The position numbers were made by a program, and so were the translations under genes. DNA of 64,000 nt from NCBI GenBank assembly GCA_964586595.1, contig CAZPHB010000015.1:1-64000 (forward strand), written 5' to 3'. The DNA comes from REEB481 sp964586595 (GTDB lineage: Bacteria; Bacteroidota; Bacteroidia; NS11-12g; UBA955). Below, piece by piece: positions 35,298-44,900 of this stretch. Position 1 is the stretch's first letter; the number at the start of each line of letters is the position of its first letter. A model generated the notes under the pieces. The model saw only the letters and a list, made by a program, of their open reading frames with translations. It had not been told where the DNA came from and did not search any database.

Positions 35298-36575
35298 ATG
35301 CAGCGCGATACGCTACTCTTCAACCTGATCGAACAGGAATTACACCGACAGCAGGAAGGCATTGAACTGATTGCCTCCGAGAACTTTGTCAGCCGCCAGG
35401 TAATGGAGGCCATGGGCAGTGTGCTTACCAACAAATACGCGGAAGGTTTGCCTTCCAAGCGTTACTATGGTGGCTGCGAAGTGGTGGATCAGGTGGAACA
35501 GCTGGCCATCGACCGTTTGAAGGAACTGTTTGGCGCCGCCTGGGCCAACGTTCAACCACACAGCGGTGCTCAGGCCAACGCCGCAGTAATGTTGGGTGTA
35601 TTGAAACCCGGCGACCGCATCCTTGGTTTCGACCTGAGCCATGGCGGTCACCTGACGCACGGGTCGCCGGTGAACTTCTCAGGGAAATTGTATCAGCCTG
35701 CATTTTACGGGGTGGAACCTGACTCCGGACTGATCGACTACGACAAGGTGGCCGCTAAAGCCCGCGAATGGAAACCACGGCTGCTGATCTGTGGCGCAAG
35801 CAGCTACAGTCGCGACTGGGATTTTGCCCGCTTGCGCGCCATCGCCGATGAAGTGGGCGCCCTGCTGCTCGCCGATATTGCACACCCCGCCGGCCTGATT
35901 GCTAAAGGTTTGCTGAACAACCCAATGCCGCATTGCCATATCGTAACAAGCACTACGCATAAAACCCTGCGCGGCCCGCGCGGTGGCATCATCATGATGG
36001 GTAAGGATTTTGCAAATACCTGGGGCGAGGTGACTCCAAAAGGTGAACCGAAAATGATGAGCGCCATTTTGGATGCTGCGGTATTCCCCGGCACACAGGG
36101 TGGTCCGCTGGAACATGTGATTGCTGCTAAAGCGGTTGCTTTCGGCGAAGCACTGAGCGAAGATTTCCGCACCTACGGAATACAGGTGATGGCCAATGCC
36201 CAAGCACTGGCTCAGGCCATGGTTGACCATGGATATAAGGTGATCAGCGGTGGAACTGACAACCACCTGATGCTGATTGACTTGCGCCCAAAAGGTGATG
36301 ACCTGACCGGTAAGCTCGCCGAGAACACCTTGGTGAAATGTGGTATTACCATCAATAAAAATACTGTTCCCTTTGAAACCCGTTCGCCTTTTGTTACTTC
36401 CGGCATCCGCCTGGGAACACCCGCTGTTACCAGCCGCGGCCTGAAAGAATCAGAGATGGGACAAATCGCAGCTTTGATCGACGAAGCCCTGACCCACCAC
36501 AACAACGAAACCATCCTGAGCGGTGTGCAGAAAAAGGTACACGCGCTGATGGCTGGCTTCCCACTTTATGCCTGA
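35298..36575 (+). CDS. glyA: Serine hydroxymethyltransferase
   Basis: A 425-aa PLP enzyme interconverting serine and glycine with tetrahydrofolate. Signatures are [46 protein letters not shown] and the PLP-lysine segment [14 protein letters not shown]. The length is normal. An upstream ATG at 35271 would place the start before the -7 element, so 35298 is preferred. Followed by a long palindrome that belongs to an adjacent mobile element. Confidence 0.96.
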   Translation: MQRDTLLFNLIEQELHRQQEGIELIASENFVSRQVMEAMGSVLTNKYAEGLPSKRYYGGCEVVDQVEQLAIDRLKELFGAAWANVQPHSGAQANAAVMLGVLKPGDRILGFDLSHGGHLTHGSPVNFSGKLYQPAFYGVEPDSGLIDYDKVAAKAREWKPRLLICGASSYSRDWDFARLRAIADEVGALLLADIAHPAGLIAKGLLNNPMPHCHIVTSTTHKTLRGPRGGIIMMGKDFANTWGEVTPKGEPKMMSAILDAAVFPGTQGGPLEHVIAAKAVAFGEALSEDFRTYGIQVMANAQALAQAMVDHGYKVISGGTDNHLMLIDLRPKGDDLTGKLAENTLVKCGITINKNTVPFETRSPFVTSGIRLGTPAVTSRGLKESEMGQIAALIDEALTHHNNETILSGVQKKVHALMAGFPLYA

Positions 36576-36585
36576 TGACTGATTC

Positions 36586-36619
36586 ATTACCTCAGACGGT
36601 TTAAACCGTCTGAGGTAAT
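36586..36619. repeat. 34-bp perfect palindrome, left flank of RAYT gene
   Basis: Two 17-bp arms meet at the core ACGGTTTAAACCGT. It lies between the glyA stop and the RAYT start. The core is shared with the palindrome at 37057-37086. It may also terminate glyA. Confidence 0.85.
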
Positions 36620-36642
36620 TCAATTTCCTAATATGTTCTCTT

Positions 36643-37086
36643 ATGTCTCATTCTTTTGTAAACATCTGGGTGCATGCCGTTTGGGCAACCAAAGACCGGG
36701 CGCACTTAATTCATGACCACACCGAATTCAGGATTCATCAATTCATTGCCGCAGAATTCGACGCCATTGGCTGCCCCGTGCGCATCATCAATGGGATGCC
36801 AGACCACATCCATTGCCTGTTCTTGCTGCATGCCCAAAAAACCATGGCAGACGTAATCAAACAAATCAAGGGCAGCAGCGCCCATTTCATCAACCAACAC
36901 GACATCATTCCTGAAAAGTTCGCATGGCAACCCGGCTATGCAGCCTTTTCTGTATCTGATTCGAGTTTAGAACGTGTGTATAAACACATTAAGAACCAAA
37001 AGTCGCACCACCGAAAACAGTCGTTTCAAGAGGAATATACAGCGTATTTGATGCCATTTATCCCACGGTTTAAACCGTGGGATAAA
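36643..37086 (+). CDS. REP-associated tyrosine transposase (RAYT/Y1 family)
   Basis: About 148 codons encode a Y1 (IS200-like/TnpA_REP) single-strand transposase. Visible motifs are HAVWATKDRAHLI, the HUH-type pair MPDHIHCLFLL, and the catalytic-tyrosine helix SLERVYKHIKNQKSHHRKQSF. RAYTs mobilise REP palindromes, and long palindromes with a shared core flank this gene. Oddly, the frame has no stop where the protein should end: it runs through the right palindrome and stays open to 38076, antisense to the next gene. The distal 330 codons are therefore not counted as coding. Loss of the normal stop by insertion or a small indel is likely. Confidence 0.72.
37057..37086. repeat. 30-bp perfect palindrome, right flank of RAYT gene
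   Basis: Two 15-bp arms around the same core ACGGTTTAAACCGT as the left palindrome; outer arms differ. It sits at the predicted C-terminus of the transposase and 19 bp from the end of the convergent CHU_C gene. Confidence 0.85.
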
Positions 37087-37104
37087 GCCATAGCCGGCAA
37101 ATTT

Positions 37105-38121
37105 TCAATACAGCAAGGTAAACGTTCCCTTCCAGGAATGTCGCTTGCCATTGGTATCCACACCTGTGAGCCTGTAAACATATACCCCATCCTGAGCACG
37201 TTTTCCGGAAACATTCCCATCCCAACCTTCAGCAGGATCTTTAGTTTCAAACAACTTCATGCCCCAGCGATTGTAAATCGCGAACTCAAAGGAGCGGAAC
37301 TTCATGTTCCCTTTCCAAATAAATACATCATTAAGATTGTCTGTATTTGGTGTAAACGCATCCGGCATCCATACGTACATCGGACAGCTGTCTTTAACTT
37401 CCACCTGATCAAAAGTCTTACAGCCATCCGAATTGGTCACCGTAACACTAAAAATACCACTCGAAGCCACCTGAATCGTTCTGGAAGTTTCCCCACCGGG
37501 AGACCAGGCATACGTAACACCATCGGGTCCTGCATCCAGCGTGATGGGATTGCTGTTGCACACAAAACGATCTGCGCCCAAATCTACCACCGGCGGTACC
37601 GATTGTTTGATAAAGATTTCCCGATACTGACTATCGCACTGAAACTGACCGGCATAAGTAACCACACTCACCCCAATCCTGCCGGGACTGGTAATAAGCC
37701 GCGTGCGGTTTCCATTACCGCCGGGATTCCAAATGTATGTAGCACCCGGATTTCCTGCATCGAGCAGCAGATTCACGTTGCCACAAACAGTGGTATCGCG
37801 GCCAATAGGAATACTCTTGATGTCGCCATCGATCACGTCCACATCAATGTACTGCGTAGTGTCTTTACCGGTATCAAACTTCGTAACCACCACCGTGCGG
37901 TAAAGACCGGCGTTGGGATAAGTAATATCCCTGGGGTTTTGTTGGGTAGAAGTACCCGGCGTACCACCCGGGAACGTCCAGGTCCAGGCAACCGCATTTC
38001 CTGTAGTGATGATGCTGAAATAATTGATCGACATCCCTTTACAGATGGTCAGCTTGGTAATCTGAGCAGAGGCTGACCCAAGCAGTAAGCCTGAAAGCAG
38101 CAAAAGAAGCAGCCGTTTCAT
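37105..38121 (-). CDS. Secreted PKD/Ig-like protein with T9SS type B (CHU_C) C-terminus
   Basis: A 338-aa exported protein. After a signal peptide (MKRLLLLLLSGLLLGSASAQ) comes a PKD-like domain (AWTWTFPGG...NPRDITYPNAGLYRTVVV), two Ig-like repeats (DTTVCGNVNLLLDAG and ADRFVCNSNPITLDAG) and, from about residue 255, the gliding-motility-associated C-terminal domain (MPDAFTPNTDNLNDVF, FAIYNRWGMKLFET, AQDGVYVYRL). It should be exported by the type IX system to the cell surface. ATG at 38121 fits the signal peptide. Divergent from the EEP gene by 52 bp. Confidence 0.88.
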   Translation of the reverse strand: MKRLLLLLLSGLLLGSASAQITKLTICKGMSINYFSIITTGNAVAWTWTFPGGTPGTSTQQNPRDITYPNAGLYRTVVVTKFDTGKDTTQYIDVDVIDGDIKSIPIGRDTTVCGNVNLLLDAGNPGATYIWNPGGNGNRTRLITSPGRIGVSVVTYAGQFQCDSQYREIFIKQSVPPVVDLGADRFVCNSNPITLDAGPDGVTYAWSPGGETSRTIQVASSGIFSVTVTNSDGCKTFDQVEVKDSCPMYVWMPDAFTPNTDNLNDVFIWKGNMKFRSFEFAIYNRWGMKLFETKDPAEGWDGNVSGKRAQDGVYVYRLTGVDTNGKRHSWKGTFTLLY

Positions 38122-38140
38122 TTCAAATACAAAGTAAGCC

Positions 38141-38169
38141 TTTGCAAACCGTATTTTAAACGATTTTTG
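38141..38169 (+). promoter_or_regulatory. Promoter of the EEP-family gene
   Basis: TTTG (38141-38144), 17-bp spacer and GATTTTTG (38162-38169) approximate the Bacteroidota promoter; the ATG follows after 4 nt. Confidence 0.45.
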
Positions 38170-38173
38170 CAAG

Positions 38174-39307
38174 ATGCGCTTCCCCCTGATTGCGTTACTC
38201 TTGATTTTCCGATCGCTGAACAGCTTCAGCCAAAACATACCCAATCTGGGCAGCGATACCCTGCTGGAGGCAGCCTGCTGGAACATCGAGTGGTATGGAA
38301 ATCCCGGCTACGGACCTGCCAACGAAGCACTGCAGCAACAAAATGTTACCAAGGTATTGCAAAGCACAGGCATGGATTTGTGGGCGCTGTGCGAAATAGC
38401 CGATTCCAATGCCTGGAAGGCATTGCTGAACAACATGCCCGAATACGGAGGCGTAATCACCAATTATGCACAGGTGCAGAAAACCGCGCTGCTGTACCGC
38501 AAAAGCATGTTTCAGCTATTGCGGGTGCGCAACCTGCTTCCCGTGTATGAGCGAGAATTTGCCGGTGGAAGATTGCCCTTGGAAGTCATGCTCTCCATCA
38601 AGGGTGACCAACCGGACACCTTGTGGGTGGTGGTATTGCACATGAAAGCAAATACAGGCAGCAACAGCGAAAAAGCCGAAGCCTATGACCTGCGCAAACG
38701 CGCATCCGAAGCATTAAAAGACCTGCTCGATACCGAACACGCAGGCCACAAGGTGATGCTGCTGGGCGACTGGAACGACGATCTGGATCTGAGCATTTAC
38801 AACAACCTCGCCACACCCTTCAGCCGACTGCTTGCCGACACCGCCCGCTACCTATGGCCCAGCAGGGAATTGACACTCAGCGGACAGCGAAGCACGGTTT
38901 CCTACAGCAACATGATCGATCATCATCTGGTGAACCGGCGTTTGAAACCATGTTACGTACCAGGTTCTGCAAAGGTTTTTTACCTGCAGAATTACATCAG
39001 CGGCTACGGAAACAACACCAGCGACCACTACCCCGTTTACGCCCGTTACGATTTACGGAAACAAGCCAAGCCGATGAATACAGGCATGGTCAATCTTCAA
39101 ACGCCACAAATCTGGAGAAGCGGCGACTACATTTACAGCCGTGGGCTGGCTCCCGGTGCCAACATCAAACTGTACCAAGCAGATGGACGTTGCTTGTACC
39201 AAGGACCAGCAACAACAACATTTACAGCACCCCAGGGCAGCGGCATCCTATTCTGGGAATTGCGCAGTGGCCGGCAACGCTGGTCTGGAAAGCTGGCCGG
39301 AGCATAA
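38174..39307 (+). CDS. Exported endonuclease/exonuclease/phosphatase-family protein
   Basis: A 377-aa protein with a signal peptide (ending NSFSQ) and an EEP fold. Metal and catalytic motifs in order: ACWNIEWYG, LCEIAD, VVLHMKAN, MLLGDWNDDLD, IDHHLVN and NTSDHYPVYARY. The last 80 residues (about 300-377, GDYIYSRGLAPGANIKLYQADGR) resemble a T9SS type A-like beta sandwich tail. It probably degrades extracellular DNA or phosphodiesters. The stop lies 30 bp before the assembly gap, so the gene appears complete. Confidence 0.78.
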   Translation: MRFPLIALLLIFRSLNSFSQNIPNLGSDTLLEAACWNIEWYGNPGYGPANEALQQQNVTKVLQSTGMDLWALCEIADSNAWKALLNNMPEYGGVITNYAQVQKTALLYRKSMFQLLRVRNLLPVYEREFAGGRLPLEVMLSIKGDQPDTLWVVVLHMKANTGSNSEKAEAYDLRKRASEALKDLLDTEHAGHKVMLLGDWNDDLDLSIYNNLATPFSRLLADTARYLWPSRELTLSGQRSTVSYSNMIDHHLVNRRLKPCYVPGSAKVFYLQNYISGYGNNTSDHYPVYARYDLRKQAKPMNTGMVNLQTPQIWRSGDYIYSRGLAPGANIKLYQADGRCLYQGPATTTFTAPQGSGILFWELRSGRQRWSGKLAGA

Positions 39308-39684
39308 ACACCTGGCCCCAATGTCATACTGAGCATNNNNNNNNNNNNNNNNNNNNNNNNNNNNNNNNNNNNNNNNNNNNNNNNNNNNNNNNNNNNNNNN
39401 NNNNNNNNNNNNNNNNNNNNNNNNNNNNNNNNNNNNGGTCTGGAAAGCTGGCCGGAGCATAAACACCTGGCCCCAATGTCATACTGAGCATAACGATGTA
39501 TCAGCATGCCGAAGTACAAATCAGCACATAAATCTTCAACGGTCCGTTTTAAACTGCGAAACCCATAATCGGTAAGAGTCGGAATTGAATTTCTTCAGGG
39601 GCATGAATCCAATCCTCAACATTACCTGTCCAATGCTGCCGTCTTGCCAAGGCTTTTATCGCGTGCAGCTGCTGCAAGTTTTCC
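39282..39684. other. Assembly gap with 55-bp flanking repeat, then gene-free stretch
   Basis: One hundred Ns occupy 39337-39436. The 55 bp before the gap (39282-39336) are repeated exactly after it (39437-39491), so the two contigs overlap by 55 bp and the gap probably holds no missing sequence. The following 193 bp up to the dehydrogenase stop show no gene I can support. Confidence 0.9.
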
Positions 39685-41727
39685 TCAATAATCCAACAGT
39701 TCCTTCACGGCGCGGCCCACGCTGTCGGCACCGGGCAGGATAACCTTCTCCAGGCCCATATTCAGGGGAATGGCCGGAACATCCAAAGCACCGATGGTTT
39801 GCACCGGGGCATCGAGCCACTGGAAGCACTCCCGGCCGATCCTTCCGGCGATGGCTTCCGCAAAGGAATTGTGCAAGGTTTCTTCAGTAAGCACAATGGC
39901 CTTACCGTGGCGCTTTACACATGCGTAGATGGCTTCATCATCGCATGGGTTCAGGGTGCGCAGATCCAGGATTTCCAGGCTGCCCGGGAACTGCTTTGCT
40001 GCGGCCAGTGCCCAGTACACGCCCATACCGTAGGTGATGATGGCCAGACTGCGCCCTGCATTCCGTTGCTGTGCATCCGCTTCCAGCACCACCCGGGCCT
40101 TGCCCAAGGGGATGATATAATCAGCGTCGGGCTCCGGACAGCGCGCCGATTCGGTGCCGGGCACTTTGCTCCAGTACAAACCCTTGTGTTCAAACATCAC
40201 CACGGGATTCGGGTCGTAGAAGGCGGCCTTCATCAGCCCTTTCATATCCGCAGCATTGCTTGGATACACCACCTTGATGCCTTTGATGGGCAGGATGCTG
40301 CTCTCCACGGTACCGCTGTGGTAGGGCCCGCCGCCGCCGTAAGCTCCGGTAGGAATACGTATTAAAGCACCTACGGGATATTTACCCATGGTGAGGTAAC
40401 AGCTTTTGCTCAATTCCGTCACTAGCTGATTCACGCCGGGCCAGATATAATCGGCAAACTGAATTTCCACGATGGGTTTAAGTCCAACGGCGCTCATGCC
40501 TTGGGTAGAACCCACAATGTAGGCTTCCTGGATGGGCGTATTGAATACACGTTCGTCGCCGTATTTCTTGGCAAGTGTAGCAGCTTCGCGGAACACGCCT
40601 CCCAGTCGTTTGCCCACATCCTGTCCGTAGAGCAGGGCTTCGGGATGTTTGTTCAGAATTTCATCCATCGCAAACAGCGCCGCATCAACCATGATGATGG
40701 GCTCACGGCCTTCAGGTTCACGCACGCCGCGCTCTTCAATTACCGGTGTTGGTGCAAACTCATGCAAGGTGGCTGTTTCCGGAGCGGGATCGGGAGCTGC
40801 AACGGCTTTTTGAAACGCATCAGCAATGAAGGTATCGGCTTGCTGTTGAACAGCATCCAGTTCTTCACCGGAGAACCCATGTTGCAGCAACAAATCGCGC
40901 ATACGCGGAAATGGATCCAGCGCTTCATGTTGTTTCAGGTCGTCGCGATACCACTCACTGCGCACGCCGCTGGTATGGTGCCCAAGCAGGGGAACTTTGG
41001 CGTGAAGCAGCATGGGTGCACGTTCGCTGCGCACATAATTCAGGGCCGTTTGTACATCTTCCCAGCTTTTGGCAAAGTCGTAGCCGGTGGTGCGCATCCT
41101 GCGGATTCCTTTGAAACCCAGCGCGTAGTCGAAGGCATCCATGGCGCGCATTTCATCGCCGCTGGCGCTGATGCCCCAATCGTTGTCCTGAACCAGAAAA
41201 AGGATGGGCAGCTTGCGCAGCACCGCCATCTGCAAGGCCTCGGCAACTTCACCTTCAGTAACAGAACCGTCGCCAAGGGAACAAACCACTACAGGCAGCT
41301 GACCCTCGGGGAGCAGCCCTTGGTGTTCTTTATAGCTGATGCCGTGGGCACAGCCCGTTGCAGGAATTGCCTGCATCCCGGTAGCACTGCTTTGATGCGG
41401 AATCTTGGGCATATCAGGACGGTTCAGGGAAGGATGGCTGTAATAGCTTCTGCCTCCGCTGAACGGATCATCGGCCTTGGCCAACAGCTGCAGCATCAGT
41501 TCATACGGCTGCATGCCGATGCCCAACAGGATGGACTCATCGCGGTAGTACGGGTAAATATAATCTTCTGGTTTTAGCTGGAAGGCAAGGGCAAGTTGAA
41601 TAGCTTCATGGCCCTTACTGGTGCTGTGCACATATTTGGTGATCTGTCGGTTTTCGTCATAGATGCGCGCCATGGCTCTGGCTTCACACATCAGGCGAAA
41701 AGCTTTGCTAAGTAGCTCTTTGTCCAT
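39685..41727 (-). CDS. 2-oxoacid dehydrogenase E1, fused alpha and beta subunits
   Basis: A 680-aa thiamine-diphosphate enzyme joining both E1 subunits in one chain. The alpha part (to about residue 320) has YPYYRDESILLGIG and the ThDP motif GDGSVTEGEVAEALQMAV...NDWGIS. The beta part (about 345-680) begins IIMVDAALFAMDEIL and carries EIQFADYIWPGVNQLV, IRIPTGAYGGGGPYHSG and a C-terminal transketolase domain. The fused form is typical for Bacteroidota branched-chain 2-oxoacid (or related) dehydrogenases; exact substrate is inferred. E2 and E3 are not in the window. The start at 41727 is preferred over 41742. Confidence 0.88.
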   Translation of the reverse strand: MDKELLSKAFRLMCEARAMARIYDENRQITKYVHSTSKGHEAIQLALAFQLKPEDYIYPYYRDESILLGIGMQPYELMLQLLAKADDPFSGGRSYYSHPSLNRPDMPKIPHQSSATGMQAIPATGCAHGISYKEHQGLLPEGQLPVVVCSLGDGSVTEGEVAEALQMAVLRKLPILFLVQDNDWGISASGDEMRAMDAFDYALGFKGIRRMRTTGYDFAKSWEDVQTALNYVRSERAPMLLHAKVPLLGHHTSGVRSEWYRDDLKQHEALDPFPRMRDLLLQHGFSGEELDAVQQQADTFIADAFQKAVAAPDPAPETATLHEFAPTPVIEERGVREPEGREPIIMVDAALFAMDEILNKHPEALLYGQDVGKRLGGVFREAATLAKKYGDERVFNTPIQEAYIVGSTQGMSAVGLKPIVEIQFADYIWPGVNQLVTELSKSCYLTMGKYPVGALIRIPTGAYGGGGPYHSGTVESSILPIKGIKVVYPSNAADMKGLMKAAFYDPNPVVMFEHKGLYWSKVPGTESARCPEPDADYIIPLGKARVVLEADAQQRNAGRSLAIITYGMGVYWALAAAKQFPGSLEILDLRTLNPCDDEAIYACVKRHGKAIVLTEETLHNSFAEAIAGRIGRECFQWLDAPVQTIGALDVPAIPLNMGLEKVILPGADSVGRAVKELLDY

Positions 41728-41883
41728 CGAAAGGAGTTGCAATTTTACGGTAAAAAGGCAGGAGCGGCATCATGGAACTGAAAGAGCCTCAGGCAAGGCC
41801 TGCATGCGGCCCCGAACAATCGCTCATTGTTTTGGATGAAGCAGGCTTTTGACGTGTAGAAGTGTATGCTCGCCGAATTTGAT

Positions 41884-41891
41884 TATTTTTG
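41884..41891 (+). promoter_or_regulatory. -7 element upstream of the large T9SS protein
   Basis: TATTTTTG is a perfect TAnnTTTG match 63 nt before the ATG at 41955. No convincing -33 element at the usual distance. Confidence 0.4.
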
Positions 41892-41954
41892 AACATCCCG
41901 TGCCCCGGGCAACGTTTCACACATCATCAATGTCTAAATCCTGAACAGGAAGCC

Positions 41955-44900
41955 ATGAAGGCCAGAATAACCGCTTTTTTACTATTGGCAGCATCTGCTG
42001 TCGGAACCCTTCGCGCCGACCACATTGTGGGTTCGGACATCACTTATCGCTGCATTCGCGACAGCGTCTTTGAGGTGATTTACAACTTTTACCGCGACTG
42101 CAACGGCTGTTATGTGCTTGGGCAAAGCCCGAAGTGCGGCACCAGCGAAAACTGCAACAGCAACCTTACAGCGCCAACAGCAGTTACCGTTACCGGAAAA
42201 GGTACCAGCTGCAATACTTCATTTACCCTTGCCATGACGCGTACCAGCATCGTGGACATTACCAAAACCTGTTCAAAGGAGCGCAGCCGCTGCGCGCAGC
42301 CTTGCGGAAGTTCTTACCCGTATGGCATCGAAAAACACACCTTCAAAGGCACTTTAGACCTGCGCGCAGCCATGAAAGCAGGCTGTTGCGAATTCACCAT
42401 TTCCATGTTGCTGTATGTACGCAGTGTGGGCATCACCACAGGACAATCCGGAAATACATTTTATACCTGGTGCGACATCAACGCTTGCCGCGCCCCTTGC
42501 AACAATTCGCCAGTGCTTACCAACGACCCGGTAGCCATCATCTGCTGTAATCAACCATATCAATTCAATAACGGTGCCCTCGACAGCACCGACCGCGATT
42601 CCTTGTCCTTTTCCTTGGCAGGCTCATACCGCTCTCAGGGAAACCTCGCTTCTTACAACTCTCCTTTAACGCCTGCCGATCCCGTTCCGGTGTACAAAGG
42701 CCCCACAGGCAAGTCTTCCACCAACCCAAATGCCAAACCACCCATTGGCATGTATTGCGATTCCATCACCGGCGATTTGATTTTCACCCCGGGAGGGAAT
42801 TGTCCCTGGACCGGCATCATTGTGATGGAAATCAAAGAATGGCGACGAGATAAGAACGGGAAGATGCAAATCATTGGCATCACGCGAAGGGACATGCAGT
42901 TCATAGCAACCAACTGCGGGCCGAACAACCCGCCGGAAATTGCAGGACCTTACAGCTACGAGGTCTGTGAGGGTGAACAATTGTGTTTCGAAGTCGTCAC
43001 CAAAGATGTTCAATTTACCCCGCATCAGTCCAAACCGGATACGGTTACGCTCACCTGGAACCGAGGCATTCCCGGTGCCACATTCACCATTGTGGATCCC
43101 AAAGCCCGCGAAAAAAAGGGTAAATTCTGCTGGACGCCCAAAGATGGTCAGGCCAGCGACCTTTTGTATTCTTTCACGGCCATTGCCCGTGACGACAATT
43201 GCCCAACACCGGGCACAGCCATCCGCTCCTTCCGTGTGAAAGTGAAGCCGCGCAGCGTGGCTTCGCGTACTTATACCAACCTGATTTGCGGAAGATTGCG
43301 CATGCACAGCACGCCTGCACTGAACTTTAAAGGAAAACCCGTGTACCGCTGGCAAATTCTGGACAGCACCGGTAAAAACCCGATTTACCTGAGCAACAAC
43401 AAACAAACCGACACCTTCCAGTTTAAATACGGTGGTAAATACATCATCAGCCACATGATCAACAGTGCGCTGACGAACTGTGCAACATTCTACTCAGACA
43501 CGGTAATCATCCCACCGGTGCTGGGCATCGACCTTGGCAAGGATACGTTTATTTGTTATGGAAGCTCATACAGGCTCAGCCCAATCATTGTGAATGGGGT
43601 AAGTCCGTATAACTACCGTTGGGCCCGGCCTCATGACCATGACGCGGCAGATACAAATACATTTTACGATGCTGTTGTTACCCAGGATACGTCTATTGCC
43701 CTGCGCCTCACCGACAACAACGGGTGCATTGCCACAGATACAGTACACATCCTGATGAAGGTGCTGCCCATCGTGGACATTGGTCCGGATCAGCGCATCT
43801 GCACCTATGAACGCACCACCTTCGACGCCGGACATGCCGATACGGTGCGCTATCGCTGGTTTCCCACCAACGATACCACGCAAATCATCACCGTACACAA
43901 GAAAGATAAATACTGGGTAGAAGTCCAGGAAACCTTATGGAACTGCATTGGCCGCGATACCGCAGATCTTTTTGTAAATGACACCGTGATTGCCGATGCC
44001 GGTAAAGACTTCAGTTTCTGCCTGCGCGATTCTGTGGCCATCACAGCCACAGCTAAACCCGGATGGCTGACCCCCAACTTCCTTTGGACCAATCTGGCGA
44101 ACAGCCAGGCCATGGGCACCAAAGCCACCTACAAAGTTTCACCAAAAGTGGATCAGTGCTATGAAGTTTATCTGAACATCACAGAGGTGGGCCATACCTG
44201 CGAAGACCGCGACACCATTTGTCTGAAGGTGAAACCGCTGCCCGACCTGAAAACCACCGTACCCAAACGCTGTTACGATTACGGTGATCTGAACCTTGGC
44301 CTGGAGTCCGGTTTGTTCACCAAATTCGGCAATGCCGTAATATATTCTTGCCGCACCACGCCTGGCTTGATAGAACAGGTTGGCAACAGCTATTTCTACC
44401 GCACCAGCAAAATCAGCAATTCGAGCCTGCAAGGCGGCACCAACAAATCGGATGTCATCATCTGTGAATATACCGACCCCAAAACAGGTTGCTACAACAA
44501 GGACAGCTTCACCGTAGTCATCCAGGGAAATCCCATTGTCCAACTCAGGGACCGCATCTGGTGTCAGGACATTGGCTGCGCGCTGATGGATTCATCCATC
44601 ATCCTGCCAAGGGTCAAAACCGGTGCCATGTACAACTGGACGGTGCTGAAAGCGCCTTCGGGAGTTCCTACCGGCAGCCTGATTAAAGACAAGAACCAAG
44701 GTTCCGGTCTGCCTGCCAATTGGGAATTCTGCTTTGGCGATCCTACGGAAGACTATTACTCGGGCGATTACGAGATGGCCTTCTTTATCCAGGATCCCAT
44801 CAGCGGATGCTTCACCCGCGACACCTCTGCGGTGAAGGTAATTCCAGAACCAAAAGTGAAGGTTCAGCCCTTCCCAACCTTCTGTTTTGACGAAGACACC

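Noticed and set aside
37087..38076. C-terminal 330 codons of the open frame starting at 36643
   Set aside because: Antisense to the CHU_C gene; no Y1 transposase extends that far.
39492..39684. Possible gene tail between the gap and the E1 gene
   Set aside because: Short frames only, no motif, and the nearby assembly artefact makes interpretation unsafe.
40501..41577. 358-codon plus-strand frame
   Set aside because: Shadow of the E1 dehydrogenase gene on the other strand.
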